This document shows positions 1 through 6,453 of a stretch of 11,289 bases of DNA, piece after piece. The notes beneath the pieces are model-generated. The model worked only from the letters and a program-made list of their open reading frames with translations. It had not been told where the DNA came from and did no database searches. Source of the DNA: Syntrophaceae bacterium UBA2192 (GTDB lineage Bacteria > Desulfobacterota > Syntrophia > Syntrophales > UBA2192); the NCBI GenBank assembly GCA_002327315.1, contig DCVI01000047.1, forward strand, positions 1 through 11,289, in the 5' to 3' direction. Position 1 is the stretch's first letter. Each line of letters starts with the position of its first letter. A program made the translations under genes and the position numbers.

Positions 1-274
1 ATATCGCCCTTCGGTTTTCAGGGTCAATCCGACGTTTGACCAGCCCGGCTTTCTCGAGCCGATCCACCAGGCGGGTCATCGCCGAATTGTCGACACCCAT
101 CAGCTGCCCCATCTCCGACATGTATCGCCGATCCTTCTCTTTGAGAAGGAACAGGATTGCAGCCTGGGCAAGAGTCACCTTGCCGCCCTTGTCTGCGAGG
201 GATCTGTTTGTATGATCTTTCAAGGTCTGCTGGACGACGGAGAGAAGATAGATCAGGCGGTCATCGTTACTCAT
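1..274 (-). CDS. MarR-family transcriptional regulator (3' end beyond the window)
   Basis: The reading frame is open from an ATG at 274 to the window edge, giving 91 residues of a family usually about 140-150 long, so the C-terminal part is missing. The visible part contains the winged-helix DNA-binding core: an N-terminal helix (DRLIYLLSVVQQTLKD), a helix leading to the HTH (TLAQAAILFLL), the recognition region MSEMGQLMGVDNSAMTRLVD, and the start of the wing (LEKAGLVKRRIDPENRR). This order is typical of MarR proteins, which are dimeric cytosolic repressors that bind palindromes and are often released by small ligands. A GGAAAG sequence lies just upstream of the ATG. The upstream region carries a consensus-like promoter with a palindrome in its spacer, which suggests autoregulation. 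The ligand and target genes cannot be told; no divergent partner gene starts close by. Confidence 0.88.
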   Translation of the reverse strand, partial: MSNDDRLIYLLSVVQQTLKDHTNRSLADKGGKVTLAQAAILFLLKEKDRRYMSEMGQLMGVDNSAMTRLVDRLEKAGLVKRRIDPENRRAI

Positions 275-307
275 ATTCTTTCCACACAAGCGCTTATTCT
301 TGCAAGT

Positions 308-337
308 GATATAGTTGATTGGTCAACTGTTTGTCAA
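308..337 (-). promoter_or_regulatory. Promoter of the MarR gene, sigma70-like
   Basis: Read on the minus strand, a perfect -35 TTGACA (337-332) is followed by an 18-base spacer and a -10-like TATATC (313-308). This is about 35 bases upstream of the MarR ATG at 274. The match is by eye; the -35 is strong and the -10 partial. Confidence 0.55.
313..328. promoter_or_regulatory. Operator-like palindrome in the MarR promoter spacer
   Basis: AGTTGA-TTGG-TCAACT is a perfect 6-bp inverted repeat with a 4-base centre. It lies between the -35 and -10 boxes of the MarR promoter and touches the -10. MarR dimers typically bind 16-20 bp palindromes in this position, so this is a candidate autoregulatory operator. 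A shorter perfect palindrome, CTTGCAAG, lies at 299-306, between the -10 and the start codon. Confidence 0.5.
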
Positions 338-696
338 GCATTTTTTGGAACCCGTGAATGGGCCATAGTATAAATGTTTGGAGTGTTGACTTCCGAAGGA
401 ATCCTGGAGGAATACAGCGATTTTTTCATTTCGACGATTTATGGCGTATTTCAATGGGTAATCCTTCATGTCATCAATGACCGAAGTCTGTGAGCTTTGT
501 CGGAATTAGCGGATATTGACTTCATCCCCCCGTAATGCTAACGAACACGTAACGGAAGGGGAACATATCTCGTCATCGCTCACAACAACACAGCGTCCTG
601 TCATTTGAGAAAATGACACGGGCACATCGTTCCGAACACGCCGAAATTCCATGTAATCTCTCAACAATAACGCAGGTCCATCAAAAAGGAGGAGTT

Positions 697-1340
697 ATGA
701 TGTACGCGGCAAGAATGATTTTTTCAGTCGTGCTCTGTCTTGTGCTCGCTGCATCAATGGCATTCGCGGCAGATGATTTTACACGCTCGGGGTTTCTCGG
801 CAATCCGACCGCTTATGATCTGCTGAAGCCGGGGGGCATCGCTGGCTCAAGCCGGGGGTCGATTTGAAGAAGTACAACAAGTTCATGGTGGACAGCGTCA
901 TCTTCTTCCTGGCCGAGAAGGCCGATTACAAGGGCATCGATGCCCAGGAGATGAAGGAGCTATGCGACGAATTCAACAAGGCCCTCGTTGCGGCCTTCAA
1001 GGATAAGCTCCCCATCGTGGCGGAGCCCGGTCCCGACGTGGCGCGCATTCGCTTCGCCATCACGAACGTACAGCCGAGCAGACCCGGCGTGAGCGCAGTG
1101 ACCTCGATCGTTCCCGTCGGTCTGGGCGTCAGCCTGGTCAAAAAGGGCGCCACGGGCGGATGGGTCGGCAGCGGCGAGACGGCATCCGAGTTGACGATCC
1201 TCGACACCACGACCAACGAGATCGTCGCCATGGGGGCGATCAAACGTGCGGCGGAATTCGACGAGCGGTTTTCGAAGTGGGGCTCCGCCAAGGCAGCCCT
1301 GATCATATTTCTGTTTTCATCGCTAATTCCTCCACTGTGA
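697..1340 (+). pseudogene. Exported DUF3313 family protein, frameshifted
   Basis: Translation starts at the ATG at 697 behind an excellent AAAGGAGG site. A second ATG follows immediately. A signal peptide (MMYAARMIFSVVLCLVLAAS, then MAFA before ADD) indicates export; there is no lipobox cysteine, unlike many family members. The first frame runs to KPGG at a run of six Gs (831-836) and then stops at 867. In the -1/+2 frame the protein continues without loss as HRWLKPGVDLKKYNKFMVDS and on to KWGSAKAAL. This matches the family pattern of a RW-KPG-D-KKY segment followed by a long conserved domain. One extra G would join the halves into about 214 residues, near the usual family length. The last 12 or so residues (IIFLFSSLIPPL) do not look like the family and are read from the convergent acyltransferase gene, so the native C-terminus also seems lost. 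The molecular function of DUF3313 proteins is not known to me. The frameshift could be real or an assembly error in the homopolymer. Confidence 0.75.
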
Positions 1341-2025
1341 GGGTGCCGGGTTCAATCGGATCAAGTACAGTATACTGAACGTTCACTCCACAGGACATAG
1401 GGTATAATCCCTTTTTCAGCAGTTCGTAATTGCCGTCGATTACCAGCGGAACGACCACCGCTGAAGGAGTGGCCTTCAGCAGGGTATCTACTCCTGCAGA
1501 CAGGAATGGTTTCATTTTTCCATCTTTTGTCCTGGTGCCTTCGGGGAATATACTGGCGGTGTACTTCTTTTTTTCTATATATCTACCCAGCTTTCCGATC
1601 TCCCTGACAGATTGCAGCGGTTTCTTCCGATCGATTAAAGCCGATCCGCCATACCTTAAATTGTACGATACACTGGGTATGCCCTTGCCCAACTCGATCT
1701 TGGCAATAAATTTAGGATGATGATCGCGAAATCCCCATATGATGGCTGGAATGTCGAACAGGCTCTGATGGTTGGAAATAAGAATGATGGGCCGTTCTTT
1801 GGGTAACTTTTCAAAACCCCTGAACGATGTGCTGGTCCCTAAAATGAACAGGCTTTTGATTATCAGAAAATTCATGACATCGACTGATTTTTTATGCGCG
1901 CCATATCCCCCTAGATTCCTGCAAATCATTTGAATGGGATGGAATACGACAAGCAGGACTCCGAAAACAACAAGGTATATGGGGGTCAAGAGGTAGCCAA
2001 GCAATTTTACGATTACTATTTTCAT
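1303..2025 (-). CDS. PlsC-type lysophospholipid (1-acylglycerol-3-phosphate) acyltransferase
   Basis: The 240-residue protein has an N-terminal membrane helix (about residues 1-30) and the LPLAT catalytic motif H86-QSLF-D91 in NHQSLFD. It also has the block GGSALIDRKK near 126 and the phosphate-binding FPEGTR at 160-165. Family members transfer an acyl chain from acyl-ACP or acyl-CoA to lysophosphatidate at the inner membrane; the exact acceptor here is not certain. The protein ends abruptly at VEELAMKTEI, short of the usual C-terminal helix, exactly where its sequence meets the end of the convergent DUF3313 gene. The gene is visibly richer in A+T than both neighbours, which hints at separate ancestry. 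The start at 2025 is forced by an in-frame TAA at 2035-2037. It has only a weak ribosome site but overlaps the stop of a 12-codon ORF (2022-2060). It lies 165 bp downstream of the fatty-acid-modifying pair on the same strand. Confidence 0.85.
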   Translation of the reverse strand: MKIVIVKLLGYLLTPIYLVVFGVLLVVFHPIQMICRNLGGYGAHKKSVDVMNFLIIKSLFILGTSTSFRGFEKLPKERPIILISNHQSLFDIPAIIWGFRDHHPKFIAKIELGKGIPSVSYNLRYGGSALIDRKKPLQSVREIGKLGRYIEKKKYTASIFPEGTRTKDGKMKPFLSAGVDTLLKATPSAVVVPLVIDGNYELLKKGLYPMSCGVNVQYTVLDPIEPGTLTVEELAMKTEI

Positions 2026-2060
2026 TCGATCTTTTTACAAATTAATTCGAAGAATTGCAT
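2022..2060 (-). CDS. Possible 12-residue leader peptide coupled to the acyltransferase
   Basis: The short ORF MQFFELICKKIE begins at 2060 and its TGA overlaps the acyltransferase ATG (ATGA). A strong Shine-Dalgarno-like GGGAGGTGA (2081-2073) lies upstream, while the acyltransferase itself has none. The gap from that site to the ATG is about 12-15 bases, which is longer than ideal. Translational coupling is an inference; the peptide could equally be chance. Confidence 0.25.
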   Translation of the reverse strand: MQFFELICKKIE

Positions 2061-2190
2061 TGCTGCTTTATTTCACCTCCCGTGACAATGGTTGTCGGAG
2101 CAATCATTCTCCCAATTCAGTTGCTTATTGTCTGTCCGGTTTTTGGAGTTATGATCGTGCCATGAAGGTTCACAACGTTTCAAATGGCTG

Positions 2191-3585
2191 TCAATGCCCG
2201 AGAACTGCCTTCTGATACAGACTTTGGAAGGCGCCCCGAGGGTCGAATTTCTCCTTGAGCTTCTTATACGCATCACCGTTGTAGATGCGCCAGAATTCGT
2301 CTTCCGTGAAGAATGATGTCGAATAGAGCGACTTGCGTCCACCGAGATCCTGCACGATGCTCTCGATACGGCGATTGAAATGCCCCGTGGCCCCCTCTGA
2401 AAAGGTTCGGACACTTCCCCAGAAACCGAAGTTCAGGTAAAGGGCACCGGGTTCCATCGTAAACAGCGTCCAATTCCGGGCGGCTTCAAGGGGGCGCATC
2501 GGGCAGATCCAGCAGGGCCGAATGTTGATCTCGCGGAAATAGAACTCGAAAAATTCCGAGGCTTTTTCCAGGGGAATCTCCACATCCTGGATCACGGGTT
2601 CATAGCGTTCGATGGGCAGGTGGAGGGCGCTGCGGATCGCATGGACCCGTTCCTCGATCTTCCACTTCCGGTAGAGGGATTGGATTTTCCAGTAGGAGCT
2701 CGAGCGCAGCATCCAGCGTCCGAACAGGCGGCGAAGCAGCGGGTTCTGCATGCCGAAGCTCCGCGAACACCAGAACCAGTCCGGATCCCAGCGCCAGAGG
2801 AAATCCCGCATGGTCATGAGATCCTCACTGCGGCTCCGCAGTGACTGATAGTAGATCTGCATGCCCTTGTAATCACTGACGGGATCGCGATCGTGAGTGA
2901 GTCTTGCGGTCGTGAGCACAAAGTCACGGGGCGTGAAGGCAACCCCCTCGACAAAGTCCGGCGCATGAGGGCCCGGCGTGCAGACGGCTTCCATCGCAGA
3001 CAGAAATTGCATGCGTTCCGGAAAGCGCTGGTGGGCTATCTTGACAAACGGACTCGCAGGCAGGAGCTTCACGCGCAGGCGAAGAATGTAGCCGAGAGAA
3101 CCATAGGAATTCGGGATGGCATGGAAGAGGTCCGCATTCTCATTATCGGGACGGCAGATGCGGATGGTCCCGTCGCCGCAGAGAATTTCCATTTCTTCAA
3201 CCATCTCGTGCACGAGCCCGTATCGGAACGATGACGCTTCGATGCCAAGCCCGGATACCGCACCGCCGATGGTGATGGTTTTCAGCTCCGGAACGACGGG
3301 TGGTCGCAAACCCTTCAGGAGAGTCGCGTCGGCGAAATCCTCATAGGTGGTCATCCCTTCCACCTCGGCGATCCGTTGCTCCGGATCGATCTCGAGGACC
3401 CGGTGGAGGCGCCGGACGTCCAACTTTTTGGCTTCAGTTTCCTTGCGGGTACGGAAGAGATTGGAGGTCCTTTTCGACAGGCTGACCCGGGCGCCCGCCC
3501 GGCTTGCCATGGCGTGGGACAGCTCCCGGCAGGTCTTGCGATGGGACTCCCAGTTGTCGAAGTGGTTCGAGTGATTCTGCTCCAT
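2191..3585 (-). CDS. FAD-binding oxidoreductase, DHCR24-like; candidate BfaA/TmsA (methylene fatty-acyl reductase)
   Basis: The 464-residue protein carries an FAD_binding_4 (PP-loop type) domain. Its landmarks are LDVRRLHRVLEID near 55-68, TITIGGAVSGLGIEASSFRYG at about 103-123, MEILCGDGT at 132-140 and SYGSLGYILRLRV at 160-172. The G-G-GIE-SS-YG pattern and SYGSLGY are shared with 24-dehydrocholesterol reductases and their bacterial relatives. No signal peptide is seen. The start is the ATG at 3585, which shares one base with the TGA of the upstream cfa-type gene (TGATG), so the two are probably translationally coupled. In mycobacteria a flavoprotein of this family and size (BfaA, Rv3719) is paired with a cfa-like methyltransferase (BfaB). 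It reduces a 10-methylene acyl chain to the 10-methyl form. By that analogy this enzyme may saturate a methylene or other double bond in a phospholipid acyl chain. The pairing is seen in the sequence; the reaction is inferred. Confidence 0.8.
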   Translation of the reverse strand: MEQNHSNHFDNWESHRKTCRELSHAMASRAGARVSLSKRTSNLFRTRKETEAKKLDVRRLHRVLEIDPEQRIAEVEGMTTYEDFADATLLKGLRPPVVPELKTITIGGAVSGLGIEASSFRYGLVHEMVEEMEILCGDGTIRICRPDNENADLFHAIPNSYGSLGYILRLRVKLLPASPFVKIAHQRFPERMQFLSAMEAVCTPGPHAPDFVEGVAFTPRDFVLTTARLTHDRDPVSDYKGMQIYYQSLRSRSEDLMTMRDFLWRWDPDWFWCSRSFGMQNPLLRRLFGRWMLRSSSYWKIQSLYRKWKIEERVHAIRSALHLPIERYEPVIQDVEIPLEKASEFFEFYFREINIRPCWICPMRPLEAARNWTLFTMEPGALYLNFGFWGSVRTFSEGATGHFNRRIESIVQDLGGRKSLYSTSFFTEDEFWRIYNGDAYKKLKEKFDPRGAFQSLYQKAVLGH

Positions 3586-4787
3586 CAGCGGACGCCTTTC
3601 CATCCGCCGCGGATCCCATCCTTCGAAAGCGCCAACTGCCAGAGCTGGATATCGCGACAGCGAAACGCGCCTGCACACGAGAGGAGGTAATACCGCCACA
3701 TGCGGTAGAATCGTTCTCCGTATTCCGCGGAGAAGCGTGGCCAGGATTTCTCGAAGTTCGCGTGCCAGGCCATCAGAGTGCGGTCATAGTCCGTGCCGAA
3801 GCTGTGCCAGTCTTCCAGCGCAAAGAGGTCATCCATGGCTTGACCAAGCTGTGTGGCTGATGGCAGCATACCGCCCGGAAATATGTAGCGGTCCATCCAG
3901 GCATCGCAGTAACGGGTTGAGCTGTTTCTGCCGATGGTGTGCAAAAGGAAAATTCCGCCCGGCGCGAGACAGCGATGGACGAGTTCGAAGAAACTGCGGT
4001 AATTCTTGTAGCCTACATGCTCGCACAGGCCAATTGCGGCTACCTTGTCGAAAGTACCGATTGCTTCCCGGTAGTCCTGGAGACGAAATTCCACAGGGAG
4101 GCCTTTGCACCTGGCACGAGCCCATTCGACCTGCGCGTTAGAAATGTTATAGGCAGTGACCTGTACGCCATAATGTTCCGCCGCATACCGCGCGAAACCA
4201 CCCCACCCGCATCCAAGCTCCAGGATCTTTTCCCCGGGTACAAGGCCCATTTTCCGGCAGATCAGGTCGAGTTTGGCTTCCTGGGCGGAGGCAAGATCCC
4301 TGGCGGCTCCATTCCAGTAAGCACACGTGTATTGCATGTAGGGATCGAGCATGGCTTCGTAGAATGCATTGCCGATGTCGTAGTGGACCTTGGCAACCTG
4401 TATGGCGCGTTGCTTGTTCTGCCGGTTGAAAAGCCTCGCCTTGACCACATCGACGAGCATCGCACGGCTGAGGGGCACTTTCCTGTCGCGATGAGCGGAA
4501 AGCGCCCGGTCGAAGAACTGGTCCAGGGCCTCGCAGTCCCACATGCCATCCATGTAGGATTCCCCTAATCCGAGCGAAGCATCGCCGGCGATGCGCTCAT
4601 AGAAGGCATCATCGTGACATTGCAGATCCCAGGGTCGACCGCCATTGACGCGGATATCCGCTCTGCAAAACAAATCTTCGAGCCATTCCGGCAGTCTGGT
4701 CATGGATGGACTACCCTTTCGAGTCGAAGAAACCGGATTATCCCGATGCGACAGGTCGACAGTTATTTTCTTATGCCTTATCTGCAT
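3585..4787 (-). CDS. cfa: Cyclopropane-fatty-acyl-phospholipid synthase family methyltransferase
   Basis: This 400-residue protein matches E. coli Cfa along its whole length. The N-terminal lipid-binding region includes SLGLGESYMDG (71-81). The SAM-binding motif LELGCGWGG is at 189-197. The residues that hold the catalytic bicarbonate in E. coli Cfa (C139, E239, H266, I268, Y317) are all present as C155, E256, H283, I285 and Y334. The C-terminal CAGAFRCRDIQLWQ is also typical. The enzyme moves a methyl group from SAM to a cis double bond of membrane phospholipid acyl chains. The product may be a cyclopropane or, in relatives such as BfaB, a 10-methylene chain; the sequence alone does not decide. 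The start is uncertain: ATG 4787 has a G-rich upstream stretch, while ATG 4703 (MTRLPEWLEDLF, AAAGGG ten bases upstream) removes 28 residues with no family resemblance and is equally likely. It is the first gene of a pair with the FAD oxidoreductase. Confidence 0.9.
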   Translation of the reverse strand: MQIRHKKITVDLSHRDNPVSSTRKGSPSMTRLPEWLEDLFCRADIRVNGGRPWDLQCHDDAFYERIAGDASLGLGESYMDGMWDCEALDQFFDRALSAHRDRKVPLSRAMLVDVVKARLFNRQNKQRAIQVAKVHYDIGNAFYEAMLDPYMQYTCAYWNGAARDLASAQEAKLDLICRKMGLVPGEKILELGCGWGGFARYAAEHYGVQVTAYNISNAQVEWARARCKGLPVEFRLQDYREAIGTFDKVAAIGLCEHVGYKNYRSFFELVHRCLAPGGIFLLHTIGRNSSTRYCDAWMDRYIFPGGMLPSATQLGQAMDDLFALEDWHSFGTDYDRTLMAWHANFEKSWPRFSAEYGERFYRMWRYYLLSCAGAFRCRDIQLWQLALSKDGIRGGWKGVR

Positions 4788-5350
4788 GAGACCACCGCCC
4801 CTTTTGCTTATAACCTGAAAACAAGAAATACCTGAAATTATTTACTTATTCCTCCGGGAACATACGGGATCAGTAGAGTCGATACGAACTTCCTTGTTCA
4901 TGGTGGAGAATTTCATGAAGAAGGATCTTGTGCATCAATGAATTACATACCGCAAAGTGAGGTGTCGATGTTTATCTGGCGTGAAGTGTTTATTATTACA
5001 GAGTGAAGCTCAGCACATTCTTTGCGGTTGACGATTTGTTTAGTGCAGGCAGGAAAGATGATTTTTTGTTGGCAAAAAAATACGAGATCCACCTATGCCG
5101 TCTCGTCTTTACTGGAGTCCATCATTCAACAGTCGGTCTCTTAAGGGTGGCAATCACCACGAAGACCCTACGCTTCTCTTTTCGTTAACATCCAGTAGAA
5201 TCGACTCAATACGAACATTGCAGTATCTCGTAATTAGAGTCTACTTCTGCTCATCCTCAATGTCAAGGGCGGTGTCGATTTTTGTTGCCGGCCGTGAATC
5301 GGATATTCCTATGTCACGGGAATCATTTTGGAGGTTGCTGCCCTTTGATG
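4788..5350. other. Gene-poor intergenic region
   Basis: This stretch of about 560 bases is AT-richer than its surroundings and holds no ORF with a recognisable family or a good ribosome site. A possible leftward promoter for the cfa unit is TTATAA at 4808-4813 with a poor -35 (TTCAGG). Two similar segments lie about 320 bases apart: CAGTAGAGTCGATACGAAC at 4871-4889 and CAGTAGAATCGA, CTCA, ATACGAAC at 5193-5216. They may be traces of an old duplication or paired binding sites. Open frames here (such as 5003-5188, +) look random, so this may be decayed gene sequence. Confidence 0.4.
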
Positions 5351-5860
5351 TCACGCCGTGCCCTGGCCATAGGCCTGCTTTAACGTTGCGATGTCGATTT
5401 TTTTCATTTGAAGCATCGCCTTCATCACCCTTCGCGCTTTTTCGGGATCCGGGTCACTCAACAGCTCGCCAAGCACCGTGGGGACGACCTGCCATGAGAG
5501 ACCGTACTTGTCCTTCAGCCAGCCGCATTGCTGCGCCTTCGGGTCTCCGCCTGCGGACAGTTTTTCCCAGTAATAGTCCACTTCGTCCTGGGACTCGCAA
5601 TTGACGACAAACGAAATGGCCTCGGTGAATTTGAAGATGGGCCCGCCGTTCAGCGCGACAAACTCCTGCCCATCCAGATGGAACGCAACAGTCATGACCG
5701 TTCCCTCGGGCCTTCCGGAGACCTCCGCCCCTTCTTTGCCATAACGGGTCGTGCCCACAATCCTGGAATTCTTGAAAATCGAGGCGTAAAATCTCACGCC
5801 ATCTTCGGCCCGATCGTCGAACCACAGGAAGGGGGTGATTTTTTGAGTGCCGGTTTTCAT
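5351..5860 (-). CDS. VOC family protein, PhnB / 3-demethylubiquinone methyltransferase-like fold
   Basis: The 169-residue protein has the hallmarks of the PF06983 group: ITPFLWFDDRAEDGVRFY at 8-25, IFKNSRI at 28-34, LNGGPIFKFTEAISF at 70-84, a Q-EVD-YW-KL segment at 91-101, CGWLKDKYGLSWQVVP at 112-127, and a C-terminal KARRVMKAML. These are small cytosolic vicinal-oxygen-chelate proteins. Most are uncharacterised and the methyltransferase name attached to the family is probably misleading. The start at 5860 is set by AAAGGAG seven or eight bases upstream; extending to 5905 adds 15 residues without support. It is the last gene of a leftward series after DUF1579 and the rhodanese-like gene, 111 bp behind the latter, with an inverted repeat in the gap. 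No metal ligand assignment is attempted. Confidence 0.88.
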   Translation of the reverse strand: MKTGTQKITPFLWFDDRAEDGVRFYASIFKNSRIVGTTRYGKEGAEVSGRPEGTVMTVAFHLDGQEFVALNGGPIFKFTEAISFVVNCESQDEVDYYWEKLSAGGDPKAQQCGWLKDKYGLSWQVVPTVLGELLSDPDPEKARRVMKAMLQMKKIDIATLKQAYGQGTA

Positions 5861-5902
5861 CGTGTTTCTCCTTTCGTCCATCTCGGGCCCCCATCGCCCT
5901 GC

Positions 5903-5949
5903 CACGGCAGCATCACGGCGTCATCGCTCGGGAAGGTGCCGCTGCCGTG
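5903..5949 (-). repeat. 9-bp inverted repeat between the rhodanese and VOC genes
   Basis: CACGGCAGC (5903-5911) and GCTGCCGTG (5941-5949) are perfect complements separated by 29 bases. In the leftward transcript this would form a GC-rich hairpin between the two genes. There is no T-run, so it is not a standard terminator; it could be an RNA processing, stability or pausing element. Confidence 0.45.
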
Positions 5950-5971
5950 CCCTGCGAAATGAGCCTTTGTC

Positions 5972-6412
5972 CTACTTCTCGACTATCTTGTACCCGGACT
6001 TCTTCCACGCCTCGACACCGCCGCGAAGGGCCTTGACATCCGTATATCCCATCCCCAGGTATCTGACTGCCTGACCGGCAGACGTATGCTCATTGGGTCA
6101 GGCGCAATAGAAGATGATCGGCTGGTCCTTCTTGAGGTTCGGCAATCCCGACTCGAACTCCTTGAGAGAAATCGCCCCCTGGAGCATCATCGTGTTGCAT
6201 TTCGTTTCATCCTCATAGGCACAGACCAGGATGGCCTGACCCGAGGACACCTGCCGAAACGCATCCTGCGGCGAGATCCGGGGAGCGGCAATGATGGCAC
6301 CTTCGAGTTGGACTTGTTGCGCCGTTGCTTGATCCGTCCCCATGAAGAAAACTGCTGCCAACAGAAGAGATAATGTGCAGAGGATTCTCCTGTCTTCTCT
6401 CATGCGAACCAT
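5972..6412 (-). CDS. Exported rhodanese-like protein, probable selenoprotein (in-frame UGA = Sec105)
   Basis: The frame starts at the ATG at 6412 behind AAAGGAGG and encodes a signal peptide (LCTLSLLLAAVFFMG, cleavage likely after ATA31), so the product should be periplasmic. A rhodanese domain follows: ISPQDAFRQVSSGQAILV at 46-63, QGAISLKEF near 78-86 and PIIFYCA at 98-104. It then meets UGA at 6100-6098. Read through, the same frame gives PNEHTSAGQAVRYLGMG, YTDVKALRGGVEAWKKSGY and a TAG at 5972-5974, which is a complete rhodanese C-terminal half. Aligned with GlpE-type rhodaneses (CYHGNSS), the UGA falls exactly on the catalytic cysteine of the six-residue loop, giving C103-A-U105-P-N-E-H-T-S. 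A SECIS-like hairpin begins 16 bases after the UGA. The protein would be 146 residues with selenocysteine. Rhodaneses move sulfane sulfur; a Sec version with a nearby Cys (CxU) could have redox or selenium/sulfur chemistry. The alternatives are a nonsense mutation or a sequencing error (TGC to TGA). It lies 41 bp behind the DUF1579 gene. Confidence 0.72.
6067..6081 (-). promoter_or_regulatory. Candidate bacterial SECIS hairpin
   Basis: In the leftward mRNA, CUGCC and GGCAG form a perfect 5-bp stem around the loop GGUCA; a further G-C pair lies beyond a U-U mismatch. Twenty-one bases separate the UGA (6100-6098) from the loop. Bacterial SECIS elements lie just after the UGA, inside the coding region, with an apical loop opening with G and usually GU, at about 16-37 bases. 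This hairpin meets all these rules, although the stem is short. Confidence 0.6.
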
Positions 6413-6453
6413 TGGACGCCTCCTTTCCGGATATTTCACAACATGCATGGATC

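Larger units (their letters stand above)
275..696. other. Intergenic region between MarR and the DUF3313 gene
   Basis: This stretch of about 420 bases contains the MarR promoter and operator near its left end. A hairpin at 599-618 has an 8-bp stem (TGTCATTT/AAATGACA) and a GAGA loop. There is no T-run after it, so it is not a simple terminator; it could be an operator or a 5'-UTR element for the DUF3313 gene. A 39-codon open frame at 374-493 (+) begins MFGVLTSEGI but lacks a ribosome-binding site and a recognisable family, so it is not called as a gene. No convincing promoter for the DUF3313 gene was found. Confidence 0.4.

Noticed and set aside
374..493. A 39-codon plus-strand ORF (MFGVLTSEGI...) upstream of the DUF3313 gene
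   Set aside because: The amino-acid pattern looks somewhat protein-like, but there is no ribosome site, the preceding codon is a stop, and no family is recognised.
2620..4568. Several long plus-strand ORFs opposite the FAD and cfa genes
   Set aside because: They are antisense shadows of two strongly conserved genes and show no recognisable domains.
5003..5604. Plus-strand ORFs of 61 and 169 residues
   Set aside because: They have no family resemblance or good ribosome site. The longer one runs antisense into the well-supported VOC gene.
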